Shown here: positions 1-9,093 of the stretch, in pieces
Numbering within the stretch: the stretch's first letter is position 1
Layout: every line of letters begins with the position of its first letter
Source: Flavobacteriaceae bacterium
GTDB lineage: Bacteria > Bacteroidota > Bacteroidia > Flavobacteriales > Flavobacteriaceae
Direction: 5' to 3'
Assembly (NCBI GenBank): GCA_018401115.1
Contig: JAGYKX010000005.1
Coordinates: 1-64,000 of the forward strand
DNA: 64,000 nucleotides
Notes under the pieces: model-generated
Databases searched by the model: none
What the model was told of the DNA's origin: nothing
Seen by the model: only the letters and a program-made list of their open reading frames with translations
Made by a program: the position numbers and the translations under genes

Positions 1-223
1 TTTTGGTTTTCAGAATATAAAGGATGAAAAGTGATATTTCATACATCAATAAAACAAATACTTGAGCTTTAGCTATCTTGTAGATGTTCATTTATTTATG
101 CAAGCTTTTATTGCTTCAATCATGTTTATAAATACTAAATCCCTAAAGACATTTAAGATTTTTAACACCAATATATTTTAAAAAAATATTTAATACAAAT
201 AAGTTTAAAAATTAGAATTTTTT

Positions 224-250
224 AAAAAAAAAGGCCGCTAAAAAGCGGCC
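224..250 (-). terminator. Rho-independent terminator of the SLBB export gene
   Basis: On the minus strand the stem GGCCGCT / AGCGGCC closes on a TTTT loop and is followed by nine T residues. It lies about 25 bases past the stop of the SLBB protein gene and ends the VanZ-SLBB transcript. The left 223 bases of the window are AT-rich and I see no gene in them. Confidence 0.9.
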
Positions 251-275
251 CTCACCCAAATCAACACTCATTTAC

Positions 276-2915
276 TTAAAGTCTTTGAACTAAAAGAATT
301 GTGGTTAAAGTTGAACTTATAAAACCAAAAACTTTGATCAAATCATCTGCTAACTTTCCATCTTTGACTTTTGGTTGTTTTCTATTTACAATAATTATAG
401 ATTCTGGCAGTACCTTGGGGTTCTTTAAAAATCCTATTTTTTTAGATTTACCACTTTTATAAGTGATATAGATGCTTCCGGCTTCATCAGTGATCTTGCC
501 TCCAGAGTTTTTTATATAGTATTTAGCCCTTTTATTAGGTTCCATAATAAATTGTGAAGGAAATTCTATAGCACCTTGAGTTTGAACATAACCAAAAGAA
601 TCTCCAATAAAAATCTCATCTCCTATTTCTAATATAGCCTCTTTGTTTTTTAAACCTTTTTTGAAATTGTAGGAGATATTTCTTCCGTTTCTTATAATGA
701 AAGAATTGTCCAAATTGGCTGTTGGTTTTAAGCCGCCTGCTTTATTGATAATCCATTCTAGACTAACTAAGTCGTAATCTATAATAATCGTTTGAGGGAA
801 AAATACTTCTCCACTAACATTAATCGATTTCACCACTCCAGCACTATTTGGTTTTCTTACAACGACTATGTCATTATCTTCTAAAATAAACCCATGTTCT
901 GGTGTTTCTTTTAACCCTTTCAAATAATCAATATCCAATATAATCTCTTTATAGTCTCTCATTTTTCCTATCGCAACATCTATTGCCTCTCTAGAAACAG
1001 TTACTATCTCCTGGTCTGCATATTCTTCGAAACCCCCAGATGCTATTATAGCGTCTTCTACATACATATTTACCTGTAAGGGTATTTCAGATGGGTTTTT
1101 AACAAAACCTACTACCCTAACTGTTTTGTCTAATACTTCTGTTACTGACTCACTGTATAAAACAACCTGATCTTTAGGAGCTAACATTACTTTAGAAATT
1201 TCGTTAAGATTTTCCAAGCGATAGCTAAATAAGCGGTATTGCCCTTTAGATTCATCCCATCTTTTTAAATCTACCCTAGATTTCAAAACCTTTGATTGAA
1301 AAACAGTTTCTTCAAAAGAAGTTGTTTGAAAAATAAGATCAAAAAGACTTAAATCTTCTCTCCAAAACACCGTAGTTGGTTCAGAAACATAACCACTAAT
1401 ACTCACCCTATTTTCTCCAATAACTTCAGTCTCACTGTAAATTTTAATGGAGTCGTTTTCTTCCAATACCACTTTAATTTCTTCATCCAAAACAGATTTT
1501 AAGTTATATGTAACAAAACTTTTATCACCATTAATATCTTCTTTAAATATGTCTACTTTATTTAGGTAGGTATTCGGTCTTATTTGTTTTGCCGCTAATT
1601 CAATAAGTGTTTTTAAATCAGAAAATGTATTTATATCATAAACACCTGGAGCATTAACATGACCATTTATGGTAACAATATTTTTAACTTTATCCAAAAT
1701 TTTTGAAACTTCAATTCCGTCTCCATCTTCAATTTTAAATTCATTTTTACCTTCCTTTACATTATTGTAATTAACACTGGTTACAAAACGATCGTAAATA
1801 AATGACTGAGCCCTATCTTTGAATGGTTTTACTCTAGTTACTTTAAAATTATTTAAACTAGCAGTTGTGGGCAAACCACCGGAGAATTTAATTAAATCTT
1901 GAAGATTCTCTTGCTCTTTCATTTCATATACCCCTGAATTCTTTACCTGACCACTTAAGCTAATACTCGAGATTCTAGGCCCTACAAATACTACGTCGTT
2001 GTTACTCAGTCTAACATCATTTTTAATTTTTCCAGTGGTTATGTACTGATACAAGTCAATCTCTTCTAGCAATTTATTATTTCTGAATATTTGAACAGAT
2101 CTAAGGGTACCAGAGGTCTTTACACCACCTGCAGCATAAAGGGCATTCAAAGGGGTCGCTAAGCCATTTACTAAATGAGATCCTGTAGCACTAACCTCTC
2201 CAAGTACAGTTACTTTAACTGGCCTTATTTGTGTTAATGATACATCTAAAAAAGTTTTTTGAGGACTGCTTAATAATCCTGAAAGAAATTTACCTAGGTA
2301 TGTTTGAAGTCTTTCTTTTAATGTTTTAAAACTATTTCCAGCAGCTAAAAACACGCCCATATTAGGAAGCCTAATATTTCCATTTAAATCTACAGTTAGT
2401 TCTAAATCCATACTATTATCTCCAAATACAGCCAATCTAAGGACATCTCCTGGAGCAATTATGTATCCTTCATCTATATTTCCAACTAAATATTCTTTCT
2501 CCGTAAAAGGATTGTTTAAAAATATATCGTACCCAAAAAAATTCTTGCTTTCTTTTTCTAAGGTATTTCTGAGTGCTTCTACTTCTTCTTCACTACTATC
2601 TTCAACGAATACCATAGGTGCTGATTGATTTAATGAGGTTGCTACTGGAGCTACATCATTACTTACAACTACTGGACCAGTTGACACAGAACCGCTAGTA
2701 AAATAAGTACTTAAAAAAGTATCGAAGTCTATTCCTCTTACCCTTGCCATTTGTCGGGCTTTATCTTCTGAGATACCATTCTTTGCTAATTCCTGCAAAA
2801 CCTGCTGTTGGCTCGTTATATTTCTTTTTTGAGCTTCTTCAAGGGCTTGGGAGGTTGTTTGAGAAAAAGTAAGTTGTGTAAATAAAATAAAAGCAAGTAA
2901 TAATTTAAGCTTCAT
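276..2915 (-). CDS. SLBB-domain polysaccharide export protein (Wza/OPX-like)
   Basis: This 879-residue protein is probably an outer-membrane or periplasmic polysaccharide export component. Residues 1-19 are a signal peptide ending TFSQ, with no lipobox cysteine. A polysaccharide-export domain starts near residue 150 (YIIAPGDVLRLAVFG). About six SLBB-like repeats follow, each with a VxGxVxxPG-type opening and a GG turn (for example ISLSGQVKNSGVYEM and VTINGHVNAPGVYDI). A C-terminal hydrophobic stretch (FGFISSTLTTILLV) could be a membrane anchor. It is longer than E. coli Wza (about 380 residues), as is common in Bacteroidota. It lies 23 bp after the VanZ-like gene, at the far end of the polysaccharide locus. 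The family is clear; the exact exported polymer is not. Confidence 0.88.
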   Translation of the reverse strand: MKLKLLLAFILFTQLTFSQTTSQALEEAQKRNITSQQQVLQELAKNGISEDKARQMARVRGIDFDTFLSTYFTSGSVSTGPVVVSNDVAPVATSLNQSAPMVFVEDSSEEEVEALRNTLEKESKNFFGYDIFLNNPFTEKEYLVGNIDEGYIIAPGDVLRLAVFGDNSMDLELTVDLNGNIRLPNMGVFLAAGNSFKTLKERLQTYLGKFLSGLLSSPQKTFLDVSLTQIRPVKVTVLGEVSATGSHLVNGLATPLNALYAAGGVKTSGTLRSVQIFRNNKLLEEIDLYQYITTGKIKNDVRLSNNDVVFVGPRISSISLSGQVKNSGVYEMKEQENLQDLIKFSGGLPTTASLNNFKVTRVKPFKDRAQSFIYDRFVTSVNYNNVKEGKNEFKIEDGDGIEVSKILDKVKNIVTINGHVNAPGVYDINTFSDLKTLIELAAKQIRPNTYLNKVDIFKEDINGDKSFVTYNLKSVLDEEIKVVLEENDSIKIYSETEVIGENRVSISGYVSEPTTVFWREDLSLFDLIFQTTSFEETVFQSKVLKSRVDLKRWDESKGQYRLFSYRLENLNEISKVMLAPKDQVVLYSESVTEVLDKTVRVVGFVKNPSEIPLQVNMYVEDAIIASGGFEEYADQEIVTVSREAIDVAIGKMRDYKEIILDIDYLKGLKETPEHGFILEDNDIVVVRKPNSAGVVKSINVSGEVFFPQTIIIDYDLVSLEWIINKAGGLKPTANLDNSFIIRNGRNISYNFKKGLKNKEAILEIGDEIFIGDSFGYVQTQGAIEFPSQFIMEPNKRAKYYIKNSGGKITDEAGSIYITYKSGKSKKIGFLKNPKVLPESIIIVNRKQPKVKDGKLADDLIKVFGFISSTLTTILLVQRL

Positions 2916-2938
2916 AATAGATTTTTGTTTAGAGGTTA

Positions 2939-3355
2939 TTATTTAAACCATCTTGATTTTAATAATAAATTATAATGTATTAGTCCAATTCCTGTTCCTA
3001 AAAGACCATATAAAACGTCTCTATGATCAGGAACTCGAGTAGGAATTATAAACTGACCTATTTCTGCCATTGATACTATTATAAATGACAAAAAAACAGT
3101 TAATAAAGTGGCTTTTTTCTTATGAAACAAAAAAGGCATTAGTAGTCCAATGGGTAAAAAAGGAACAGCTGTTCTTAAATTTGGATTATTATTAGACCAT
3201 TCTAACAACCAATTGGGTATAACACTTTCTGTTTTAAAACTTCCATCTGTCACCCATGAAAGGTAAAATACGGAAATAGCAAGCGTTGTAACGCATATAA
3301 GAGCGCTAATTTTAAGTAATAATTTCAAAAAATAAGTGGAAAGTGATTTTTTCAC
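2939..3355 (-). CDS. VanZ-like small membrane protein
   Basis: This 138-residue protein has about four membrane segments (near residues 10-32, 60-77, 82-104 and 112-130). The conserved VanZ-type signature PDHRDVLYGLLGTGIG precedes the last helix. Start is GTG at 3355. The molecular role of VanZ-like proteins outside teicoplanin resistance is unknown, and they often sit in polysaccharide loci. It is apparently co-transcribed with the SLBB export gene. A GCGAAGC mini-hairpin lies directly upstream of the start. Confidence 0.7.
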   Translation of the reverse strand: MKKSLSTYFLKLLLKISALICVTTLAISVFYLSWVTDGSFKTESVIPNWLLEWSNNNPNLRTAVPFLPIGLLMPFLFHKKKATLLTVFLSFIIVSMAEIGQFIIPTRVPDHRDVLYGLLGTGIGLIHYNLLLKSRWFK

Positions 3356-3448
3356 GCAGCTTCGCTACATGATATGTCAAATATACTAATAAATTTAAAT
3401 TCAAAAACTAAATCTATATTGTATAGTAATTTCATATCTAATTAAAGC

Positions 3449-4210
3449 TTAATTATATTTTAGACCAGTAGCTTTTTGCAAGTCTGCTGTAATACTCCCT
3501 ACTACAATTTTAGCTTTTACTTTTACTGGTATTCTATTTTTATCTTTGGTTACCCAAATTGTAATGGCATTTGGATCGTTAAAAATTCTACCAATACTCG
3601 GTAAAAAAGGCTTAAATCTATAACAGTCAACAAGACCAAAAATGGATTCTATTTCTTCTTCACCCTCATATCTGAGTTTAAATATAAACGGACCTTCGTT
3701 GTTGTAAATCATTGGAATTTCAAAGGGAATATCTTTATTTAAAAGCTCTTTTTCTGGGAGGCTTCTAAAAAAATAAAAGCCTGATATAATATCTTGAATT
3801 TCGTCAGTTATAATTCTTTGTATATTTTCGGGGATTGTTAAAAGATCAATGAGTGCTTTTTTTTTATTGTAATCAAAATTGATTTTTTGAGTTATTTCAT
3901 ATTTTCCTTCATGTACATCCCTATAAAATTCAAGGGGCTGAATAGAATCTTTTGAAAATATAGAATAATAATTATCATCCACTTCGAAAAATAGTTTTGC
4001 CAGTCCTGTAGTTTCGCCGTGTGCCTTAACAAAATAACTTGGTGTCCCATTAAATAAGGTATCTTTAACTGTTAAACTAGACAAACTCGTATTCAAAAGT
4101 CCGTAATGCACTCTGAATTCAAGTATTTCGCCCGATTTGAAAGAGGGATTTAAAACTTCTTGACTATAACCAAAGAGACCTAGAAAAAGGAAAAAAAAGA
4201 ATTTGTACAT
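3449..4210 (-). CDS. DUF3108 family secreted protein
   Basis: About 253 residues from the chosen ATG at 4210, which gives a clean signal peptide (MYKFFFFLFLGLFGYSQ). An upstream in-frame start at 4255 would place 15 polar residues ahead of it. The body matches the DUF3108 pattern: an opening GEILEFRVHYG, a central YYSIFSKDSIQPLEFYRD block and a closing IPVKVKAKIVVGS, suggesting a beta-rich periplasmic protein. Function is unknown. It lies beyond the terminator of the main polysaccharide operon, so it probably has its own promoter. Confidence 0.75.
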   Translation of the reverse strand: MYKFFFFLFLGLFGYSQEVLNPSFKSGEILEFRVHYGLLNTSLSSLTVKDTLFNGTPSYFVKAHGETTGLAKLFFEVDDNYYSIFSKDSIQPLEFYRDVHEGKYEITQKINFDYNKKKALIDLLTIPENIQRIITDEIQDIISGFYFFRSLPEKELLNKDIPFEIPMIYNNEGPFIFKLRYEGEEEIESIFGLVDCYRFKPFLPSIGRIFNDPNAITIWVTKDKNRIPVKVKAKIVVGSITADLQKATGLKYN

Positions 4211-4270
4211 TATAAAATTAATATTGATTTGACTCCAGTCCGTAGTCAAAATCAAAACTTTTTCTCTTGT

Positions 4271-4292
4271 AACCCCATTAAATAATGGGGTT
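4271..4292. terminator. Inverted repeat, possible terminator
   Basis: Perfect 10-bp arms AACCCCATTA / TAATGGGGTT enclose a two-base centre. It lies between the polysaccharide operon and the DUF3108 gene. The T-rich tail is on the plus strand, where no upstream gene is seen, so terminator orientation is uncertain. Confidence 0.4.
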
Positions 4293-4440
4293 TGTTATTT
4301 TTTAACATGAAAAATAACTACACGACCGTCGAAACTCTTATGCATAATTTCTGTTTTTAAGATTGTTACTCCAATGATAATTACGATTCCAAAAAACACA
4401 AGTCAAGAAATACTCGGTTTCCTGTAGTAATTAACAAGAA

Positions 4441-4466
4441 AAAAGCCGACTCAATGAGCCAGCTTT
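4441..4466 (-). terminator. Terminator of the polysaccharide operon
   Basis: Minus strand reads AAAGCTGGCTC-ATT-GAGTCGGCTTTTTTC. This is an eight-pair stem with two G-U pairs plus flanking A/T pairs and a T6 tail. It begins at the stop codon of the phosphodiesterase-like gene and marks the end of the long operon that starts upstream of rmlB. Confidence 0.75.
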
Positions 4467-5782
4467 CAATTAATCATATCAGGTTCTCTATGTGTAACTT
4501 TAGCATCAGCTAATGCGCTTCGCTTTATAAAGTCATATACCTCAGTTAGCTTAATCTCTTGAGGTAAATCCATAGGCTTATTACTAAACACGTAGCCCAT
4601 TCCATCATGTTTGCCATTCTTGATTGCAACAAAAGCTAATTTTGACTTTAAGGATCCCAATGAAATACCATTTGGCCCTTCAAAACTCATGCCCTCAACC
4701 AAGTCATCATCATATACCACTTCGACAAATAACGACGTTGTACGATTATCGACGTTGAACACTGGTTTAGACCTTATAGAATCCGTGAATTGATTTAGAT
4801 GGTTTTCTATTTCCAATGCATGTATGTTATCTGAAACCTCAATGAGGAAGTCTCTTGACATTCTAGGGATTACATTAAACTCCCCCTTGACACCGCACTC
4901 TAACAAGAAGTCTTTATGGGCCATAGGTCTCCAATAGAAAGTTTGTTCCTCGTGCGGCACCTGATGTAACCCTGTAACTCCGACTATTCTTTCTCCTGAT
5001 TCTAACAGATCACCAATAATCGTATCATAAGTCTCAAGCATTATCAGAATAGGATCCCAGTCGGATGGACAATACCATTCAGGATTTTTAAAATCTCCTT
5101 TATATTGAGAAGAGTTAAACATGTAATGATGCTGTACGTGAGCTCCTCCATTAAAGAATAGATGAGAATAGTCTGGTTTATGTTTTTTCTGAAGAGTAAC
5201 AAACACTTCCAATAGAATCATGTCTAGAATAGCTGCTTTAACTCCCGGATTTTTGCGCAGAGATACAAGCTTTAAGAATTTAGGCCAACGTTTGATACGC
5301 ACATAAACAACAAAGCCTAAAAGCAACCAAATAACATCAACAGGGCCAACCTTTCCAGAAGCATTACTATTAACAAATCTAGAAACTGTTCTACTCATTT
5401 TATCAATAATGTAACCACCACTAGCTTTGGTTTGGGTCCACGGATCTGGAATAAAGAATTTCGGATTAGCTAATCTATTGTCGGCATTGAATGGGCTAAT
5501 AGCGCCAACTGAAAGACCTGACTTTTCTAAATCCTCAAAAATTTGATGTAGGTCTGGTCTGTCAACCATATCACCCAGGCGAAATACTTGATGCTCATCA
5601 TAAGTCTTACCCGTCTGAACAGTTGCCCACTGAATCCATGGCTCAAGTAACTTATACTCACTTTCACTTGTTGTATTGATAACACCATATTCTAACAATT
5701 TTCCAAAGTTGGTTAGCTTGAGTTGACTAACATATCCTTTTATGTAGTCAAGATTTAGTTCGTTAAGAGCTAATAGTATCAT
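4466..5782 (-). CDS. Alkaline-phosphatase-superfamily protein (phosphodiesterase/nucleotide pyrophosphatase-like)
   Basis: A 438-residue soluble protein with no signal peptide. The opening ILLALNELNLDYIKGY and the metal-site-like blocks HLFFNGGAHVQHHYMF and VTGLHQVPHEEQTFYW are what I use to place it in the alkaline-phosphatase / type I phosphodiesterase superfamily. I cannot assign the nucleophile confidently. It overlaps the GT2 gene by 20 bp and is the last gene of the polysaccharide operon. A role in removing or transferring a phospho-group on a sugar or lipid intermediate is inference from context. Confidence 0.6.
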   Translation of the reverse strand: MILLALNELNLDYIKGYVSQLKLTNFGKLLEYGVINTTSESEYKLLEPWIQWATVQTGKTYDEHQVFRLGDMVDRPDLHQIFEDLEKSGLSVGAISPFNADNRLANPKFFIPDPWTQTKASGGYIIDKMSRTVSRFVNSNASGKVGPVDVIWLLLGFVVYVRIKRWPKFLKLVSLRKNPGVKAAILDMILLEVFVTLQKKHKPDYSHLFFNGGAHVQHHYMFNSSQYKGDFKNPEWYCPSDWDPILIMLETYDTIIGDLLESGERIVGVTGLHQVPHEEQTFYWRPMAHKDFLLECGVKGEFNVIPRMSRDFLIEVSDNIHALEIENHLNQFTDSIRSKPVFNVDNRTTSLFVEVVYDDDLVEGMSFEGPNGISLGSLKSKLAFVAIKNGKHDGMGYVFSNKPMDLPQEIKLTEVYDFIKRSALADAKVTHREPDMIN

Positions 5783-6527
5783 ATTTACTTCTTTTTATTA
5801 TAAAGTGACATGTATATTGAATCACTAGAAAAACTGAGAATATTCGATTGTAACCCAAATGCCTGTAAACTGAATAAAATCCAGCAAGCACTTTAAAACG
5901 ATTTTTGCTCAGACTATTTATAGTGTCCTTACGATAAATTCCTAAAACTTCTGGAAGGAGTATTAGATCGAATCTCTTTGACAATTTCAGCCATAACGCA
6001 TAATCTTGACGTCGTTTTATATCGGGAAATTCAATATTACCTACTAATTCTCTATCTAACACCACGGTAAGACATCCTACGCAATTAGCTCTTAATAAAT
6101 CCTGATACTTTTGTATGGATGGGCTAAAACTATTCTTGGTTATTCGCTCACCTTCCATCTCCGAATAAAGCGTGTGACTTATAGCAATTTCATTTAACTG
6201 CATAAAATCTATTTGGCGCTTAAGCTTATCGGTATACCAAAGATCATCTGCATCCAAAAACGCAATATATCTTCCTCTTGCTTCACGCAAACCTGTATTC
6301 CTAGCTGCACCAGCGCCTAAATTAGAATCATGTCGTATTAGTTTTATTCTATCCAAGTCATCACTACTTAAAACGTCAATAACTCTTTTTTCTCCACAGT
6401 CATCGATTATTATTAACTCTAAATTTTCATAAGATTGATTAAAAACACTGTTTAATGTTTCATTTATGGTGTCATTCGAGTTATACGCAGGAATGATAAC
6501 ACTGACTAAAGGTTTAATATTCTCCAT
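5763..6527 (-). CDS. Glycosyltransferase family 2
   Basis: A 254-residue GT-A fold transferase expected to add one sugar to the polysaccharide repeat unit on the cytoplasmic face. Seen directly: the N-terminal VSVIIPAYNSNDTINETL nucleotide-binding strand, LIIIDDCG, NLGAGAARNTGL, and the catalytic metal-binding FLDADD (residues about 92-97). Length is at the short end for family 2. It overlaps its neighbours on both sides by about 20 bp, so it is translationally coupled in the operon. Donor and acceptor cannot be predicted. Confidence 0.93.
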   Translation of the reverse strand: MENIKPLVSVIIPAYNSNDTINETLNSVFNQSYENLELIIIDDCGEKRVIDVLSSDDLDRIKLIRHDSNLGAGAARNTGLREARGRYIAFLDADDLWYTDKLKRQIDFMQLNEIAISHTLYSEMEGERITKNSFSPSIQKYQDLLRANCVGCLTVVLDRELVGNIEFPDIKRRQDYALWLKLSKRFDLILLPEVLGIYRKDTINSLSKNRFKVLAGFYSVYRHLGYNRIFSVFLVIQYTCHFIIKRSKYDTISS

Positions 6528-7176
6528 AGATACTTGATGTCTTCTTTTAAATCATAAACATATGACGAGATTAGACTTTTTCGAGGTATATCAGGCTTCA
6601 AATAGGAATACCGATATGAAATCTTACCCTTTTCTAGAATATTCCTATATGAAATTAAACGGCGCCCTAATGAGGCATGATTACCTATATTTTGTTTATA
6701 ACCTTCTTCCTCGAAACTCCACGGTGAAAATGTCCTACTTTTCAGAATCACCTTCAAACACTCCTTGTCCCATAGAACAAAAGCACAAGTTGTTAAATAC
6801 CTTCCCTTCTTTCCTATCAGGAAGCTGTCCCAATCTATTTTGGAACGGAACACATGCGCCAATTTTAAACTGCTTAAGTGCTGTTTTTTGAAATCTTTAC
6901 ATATCTGGATTGAAAATAAACTTACCATCAATAAATAAATAAATCATCAAAAGAAAATAAGATAATTTCTTCTTCAGTTTTCTCCAAAAAATTTAAAATT
7001 GTTTGTTGCCAATTTTTACCGCTAAAACTTAAAATTAAAGTACACTTTCCAAGATAATAATTAGGTAATCTGTCTGTTATAATTACCGGTATTAAATTCG
7101 AGTATTGAATAACGTTTTCTACAATTTTATCCCATAACCAACTATTCTTATGATAGCTTTGAATATAAATCTTCAT
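6506..7176 (-). pseudogene. Split gene of an unrecognised family in the sugar locus (frameshift at a TTTA tract)
   Basis: Two reading frames, 6928-7176 (82 residues) and 6506-6931 (141 residues), look like the halves of one protein. The first half ends in FSFDDLFIY and the second contains LWDKECLKVIL and SPWSFEEEG. The intact protein encoded at 9532-10293 has, in the same order and at similar spacing, FIILEDYIL, YWRKDFLKRIL and TPWDFEILG. The break falls in three TTTA units (6932-6943, minus strand GATGATTTATTTATTTATTG). Adding one unit or one base restores a single frame. The protein could be a transferase-like enzyme acting on the glycan, but I do not recognise the family. It could be a decayed gene, a sequencing slip, or a phase-variable gene. 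Confidence 0.65.
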
Positions 7177-8149
7177 TTTTAATCTGAGTTAGTGCAAAAA
7201 GAAATAAGTACTTATATGCTGCTGGTCCATTACTCAATAAAGCTGGTATTAAAGAGGCTAGCATCAACATATTTCCTCTTCTAACTATTTGCACAAATAA
7301 AAACCTTAATAAAGGCAATAATAATATGCTACCGAGTAAAATTCCAAAGACATGCAGAATTTCCAAAAATAAATTATGCGGAAGGTTAAAGTTCTCATAG
7401 GTATAATCGTGGCCTATTGGAACTAACTTAATACGATTTATGGTATTGGCCCAAATGTCCAATCTCTCCTCTCCACCTTCAGAATTTATCTTTAATAAAA
7501 GCCTCGATATTGTTCTTGAACTTGCTAATATAGATTCACCTAAATATAAAATGATTTTCTCTCCATTCACGAATATTAAAATAATAGACGTTACCAGACC
7601 TAATCTCCATATTTTCGTTCCTTTCCGATAGAACAATGTGGCAAGAACTACTAATATAGCCAGAAAAGATTGCCGACTGCCGATATAAAGCAATATAATT
7701 AGTGCAATACCAAGGTAAACACCTCCCATAGAAATACCTGAATACACAAGTTGATTCCCAACCTGTTGGTATCTATTATACTCTATTCTTCCTAAGAAAA
7801 ATAGAGCTGTAAGACATACGGATAATATTGCAATACTTGTCTTCATCCCCGATTTAGATGCTACAACCATTAGTGAAAATCCACTTGGTATCAAGAAAAA
7901 GACTATATAGCAAGCATACCTCAACCCCGTATCCTCTGTATTGAACATCGAAAATAAGCCTGTACCAAGTCCAAAGATTAAAGTATATGTTATCACTTTT
8001 AATTCTAAACTCGAAAAGGAGTAACTACGCCACCAACCTATACTTAAGGCAATACACAAAGCTCCGGCTAATGGATATAATAATGGGTTGAATCGTACAC
8101 TGAAGCCTACGAAAATTATATATAAAACGAACTGTACGAAAGATCTCAT
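7148..8149 (-). CDS. O-antigen polymerase/ligase-like membrane protein (Wzy-like)
   Basis: A 333-residue multi-pass membrane protein. The block SRQSFLAILVV followed by a hydrophilic loop and LPHNLFLEILHVFGI is the characteristic arrangement of the O-antigen polymerase/ligase (Wzy_C) family. In a Wzx/Wzy pathway it would join lipid-linked repeat units in the periplasm. It overlaps the next gene by 29 bp and the flippase-like gene by 4 bp. Sequence similarity among Wzy proteins is low, so polymerase versus ligase is a contextual call. Confidence 0.8.
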   Translation of the reverse strand: MRSFVQFVLYIIFVGFSVRFNPLLYPLAGALCIALSIGWWRSYSFSSLELKVITYTLIFGLGTGLFSMFNTEDTGLRYACYIVFFLIPSGFSLMVVASKSGMKTSIAILSVCLTALFFLGRIEYNRYQQVGNQLVYSGISMGGVYLGIALIILLYIGSRQSFLAILVVLATLFYRKGTKIWRLGLVTSIILIFVNGEKIILYLGESILASSRTISRLLLKINSEGGEERLDIWANTINRIKLVPIGHDYTYENFNLPHNLFLEILHVFGILLGSILLLPLLRFLFVQIVRRGNMLMLASLIPALLSNGPAAYKYLFLFALTQIKNEDLYSKLS

Positions 8150-9093
8150 TTAAAAAATAATATTAGTAAAATCACACCCAATGATAAATTGGCTATGCTT
8201 TTAACTATCATAAACTTTTGAGTTATCAATCTAATTTCGAACAGAGCAATTATTACCAAGACTAATGACATGTAAGTTCCACAAATAATCACATTTATAG
8301 TAGTATTTACTTCGGTTAGATAACTATGAAAAATAAAAAGTACAACTATAGAAGGAATAATCATAAACAATACCTTCCTAGAATAAAAGTTTTTCTCATT
8401 TAAAATTAGTGCATTCTTAATTATCACAGTATACAGAGCCATTGCAATAGTTAATCCGTATTCGAAAAAGGCTAAATTAATTCCTTCAATATATCCTAAA
8501 ATATATCGAGAAAATGGAAATAGCAATAGGGTTGTGTTCGTAAAAAATGATACCAAGTATCCTGTTTTTTTTAGCTTAAAATGAATTTCCATTTCACGTC
8601 GAACAATTATCCAGCTTATTATTGGTGATAGAATTCTCGATAGTATTAATAATTCTATTTCTGGATAAACAGCGAGTGGAATGATTAAAACTAATTGAAG
8701 ACTTGCATTAGCTAATGAAACTCTCTCAAAAGTTGAATACTTTTCTCCCGAAAGCAAACTAAATAACACAAGCTGATTGAAGGACAATATTCCTAAAAGA
8801 ACAAATTGCCAAAGACGCCAGTCGTAAATAAATCCATAAATCAACCCAACGACCAGGACAACCAGCATGTCCGTACTTATGTGCCATTTTTTTTTGTTTT
8901 GTCTAAGTTGAATACTATAATCTAAAAATGATGTTAATAAGAGAATGAAGCCTAAATCATTAATGAAGTTTGAATAATTATCCTTTACACCAAAAACAAT
9001 AAAAAGAATTAATGTTCTCAAAACACCTATCAGTTTTGCAATTAGAGATGCTCTACCTAATTGCGACAAAGTCTTAGAGAACTTTATGGTCAT
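8146..9093 (-). CDS. Wzx/MurJ-like flippase, short
   Basis: About 315 residues, nearly all hydrophobic helices (roughly 9-10 segments). The N-terminal SQLGRASLIAKLIGVLRTLI resembles the first helix of MurJ/Wzx (MOP-type) transporters. It would flip the undecaprenyl-linked repeat unit. Typical Wzx proteins have about 12 helices and 400-500 residues, so this one is short. It might be truncated at its N-terminal side, next to the recombination scar upstream. Start chosen at ATG 9093, with GTG 9096 just before it. Confidence 0.55.
   Translation of the reverse strand: MTIKFSKTLSQLGRASLIAKLIGVLRTLILFIVFGVKDNYSNFINDLGFILLLTSFLDYSIQLRQNKKKWHISTDMLVVLVVGLIYGFIYDWRLWQFVLLGILSFNQLVLFSLLSGEKYSTFERVSLANASLQLVLIIPLAVYPEIELLILSRILSPIISWIIVRREMEIHFKLKKTGYLVSFFTNTTLLLFPFSRYILGYIEGINLAFFEYGLTIAMALYTVIIKNALILNEKNFYSRKVLFMIIPSIVVLFIFHSYLTEVNTTINVIICGTYMSLVLVIIALFEIRLITQKFMIVKSIANLSLGVILLILFFK

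Noticed and set aside
4611-4793. Plus-strand frame within the phosphodiesterase-like gene
   Set aside because: It is the complement shadow of a well-supported minus-strand gene and has no family features.
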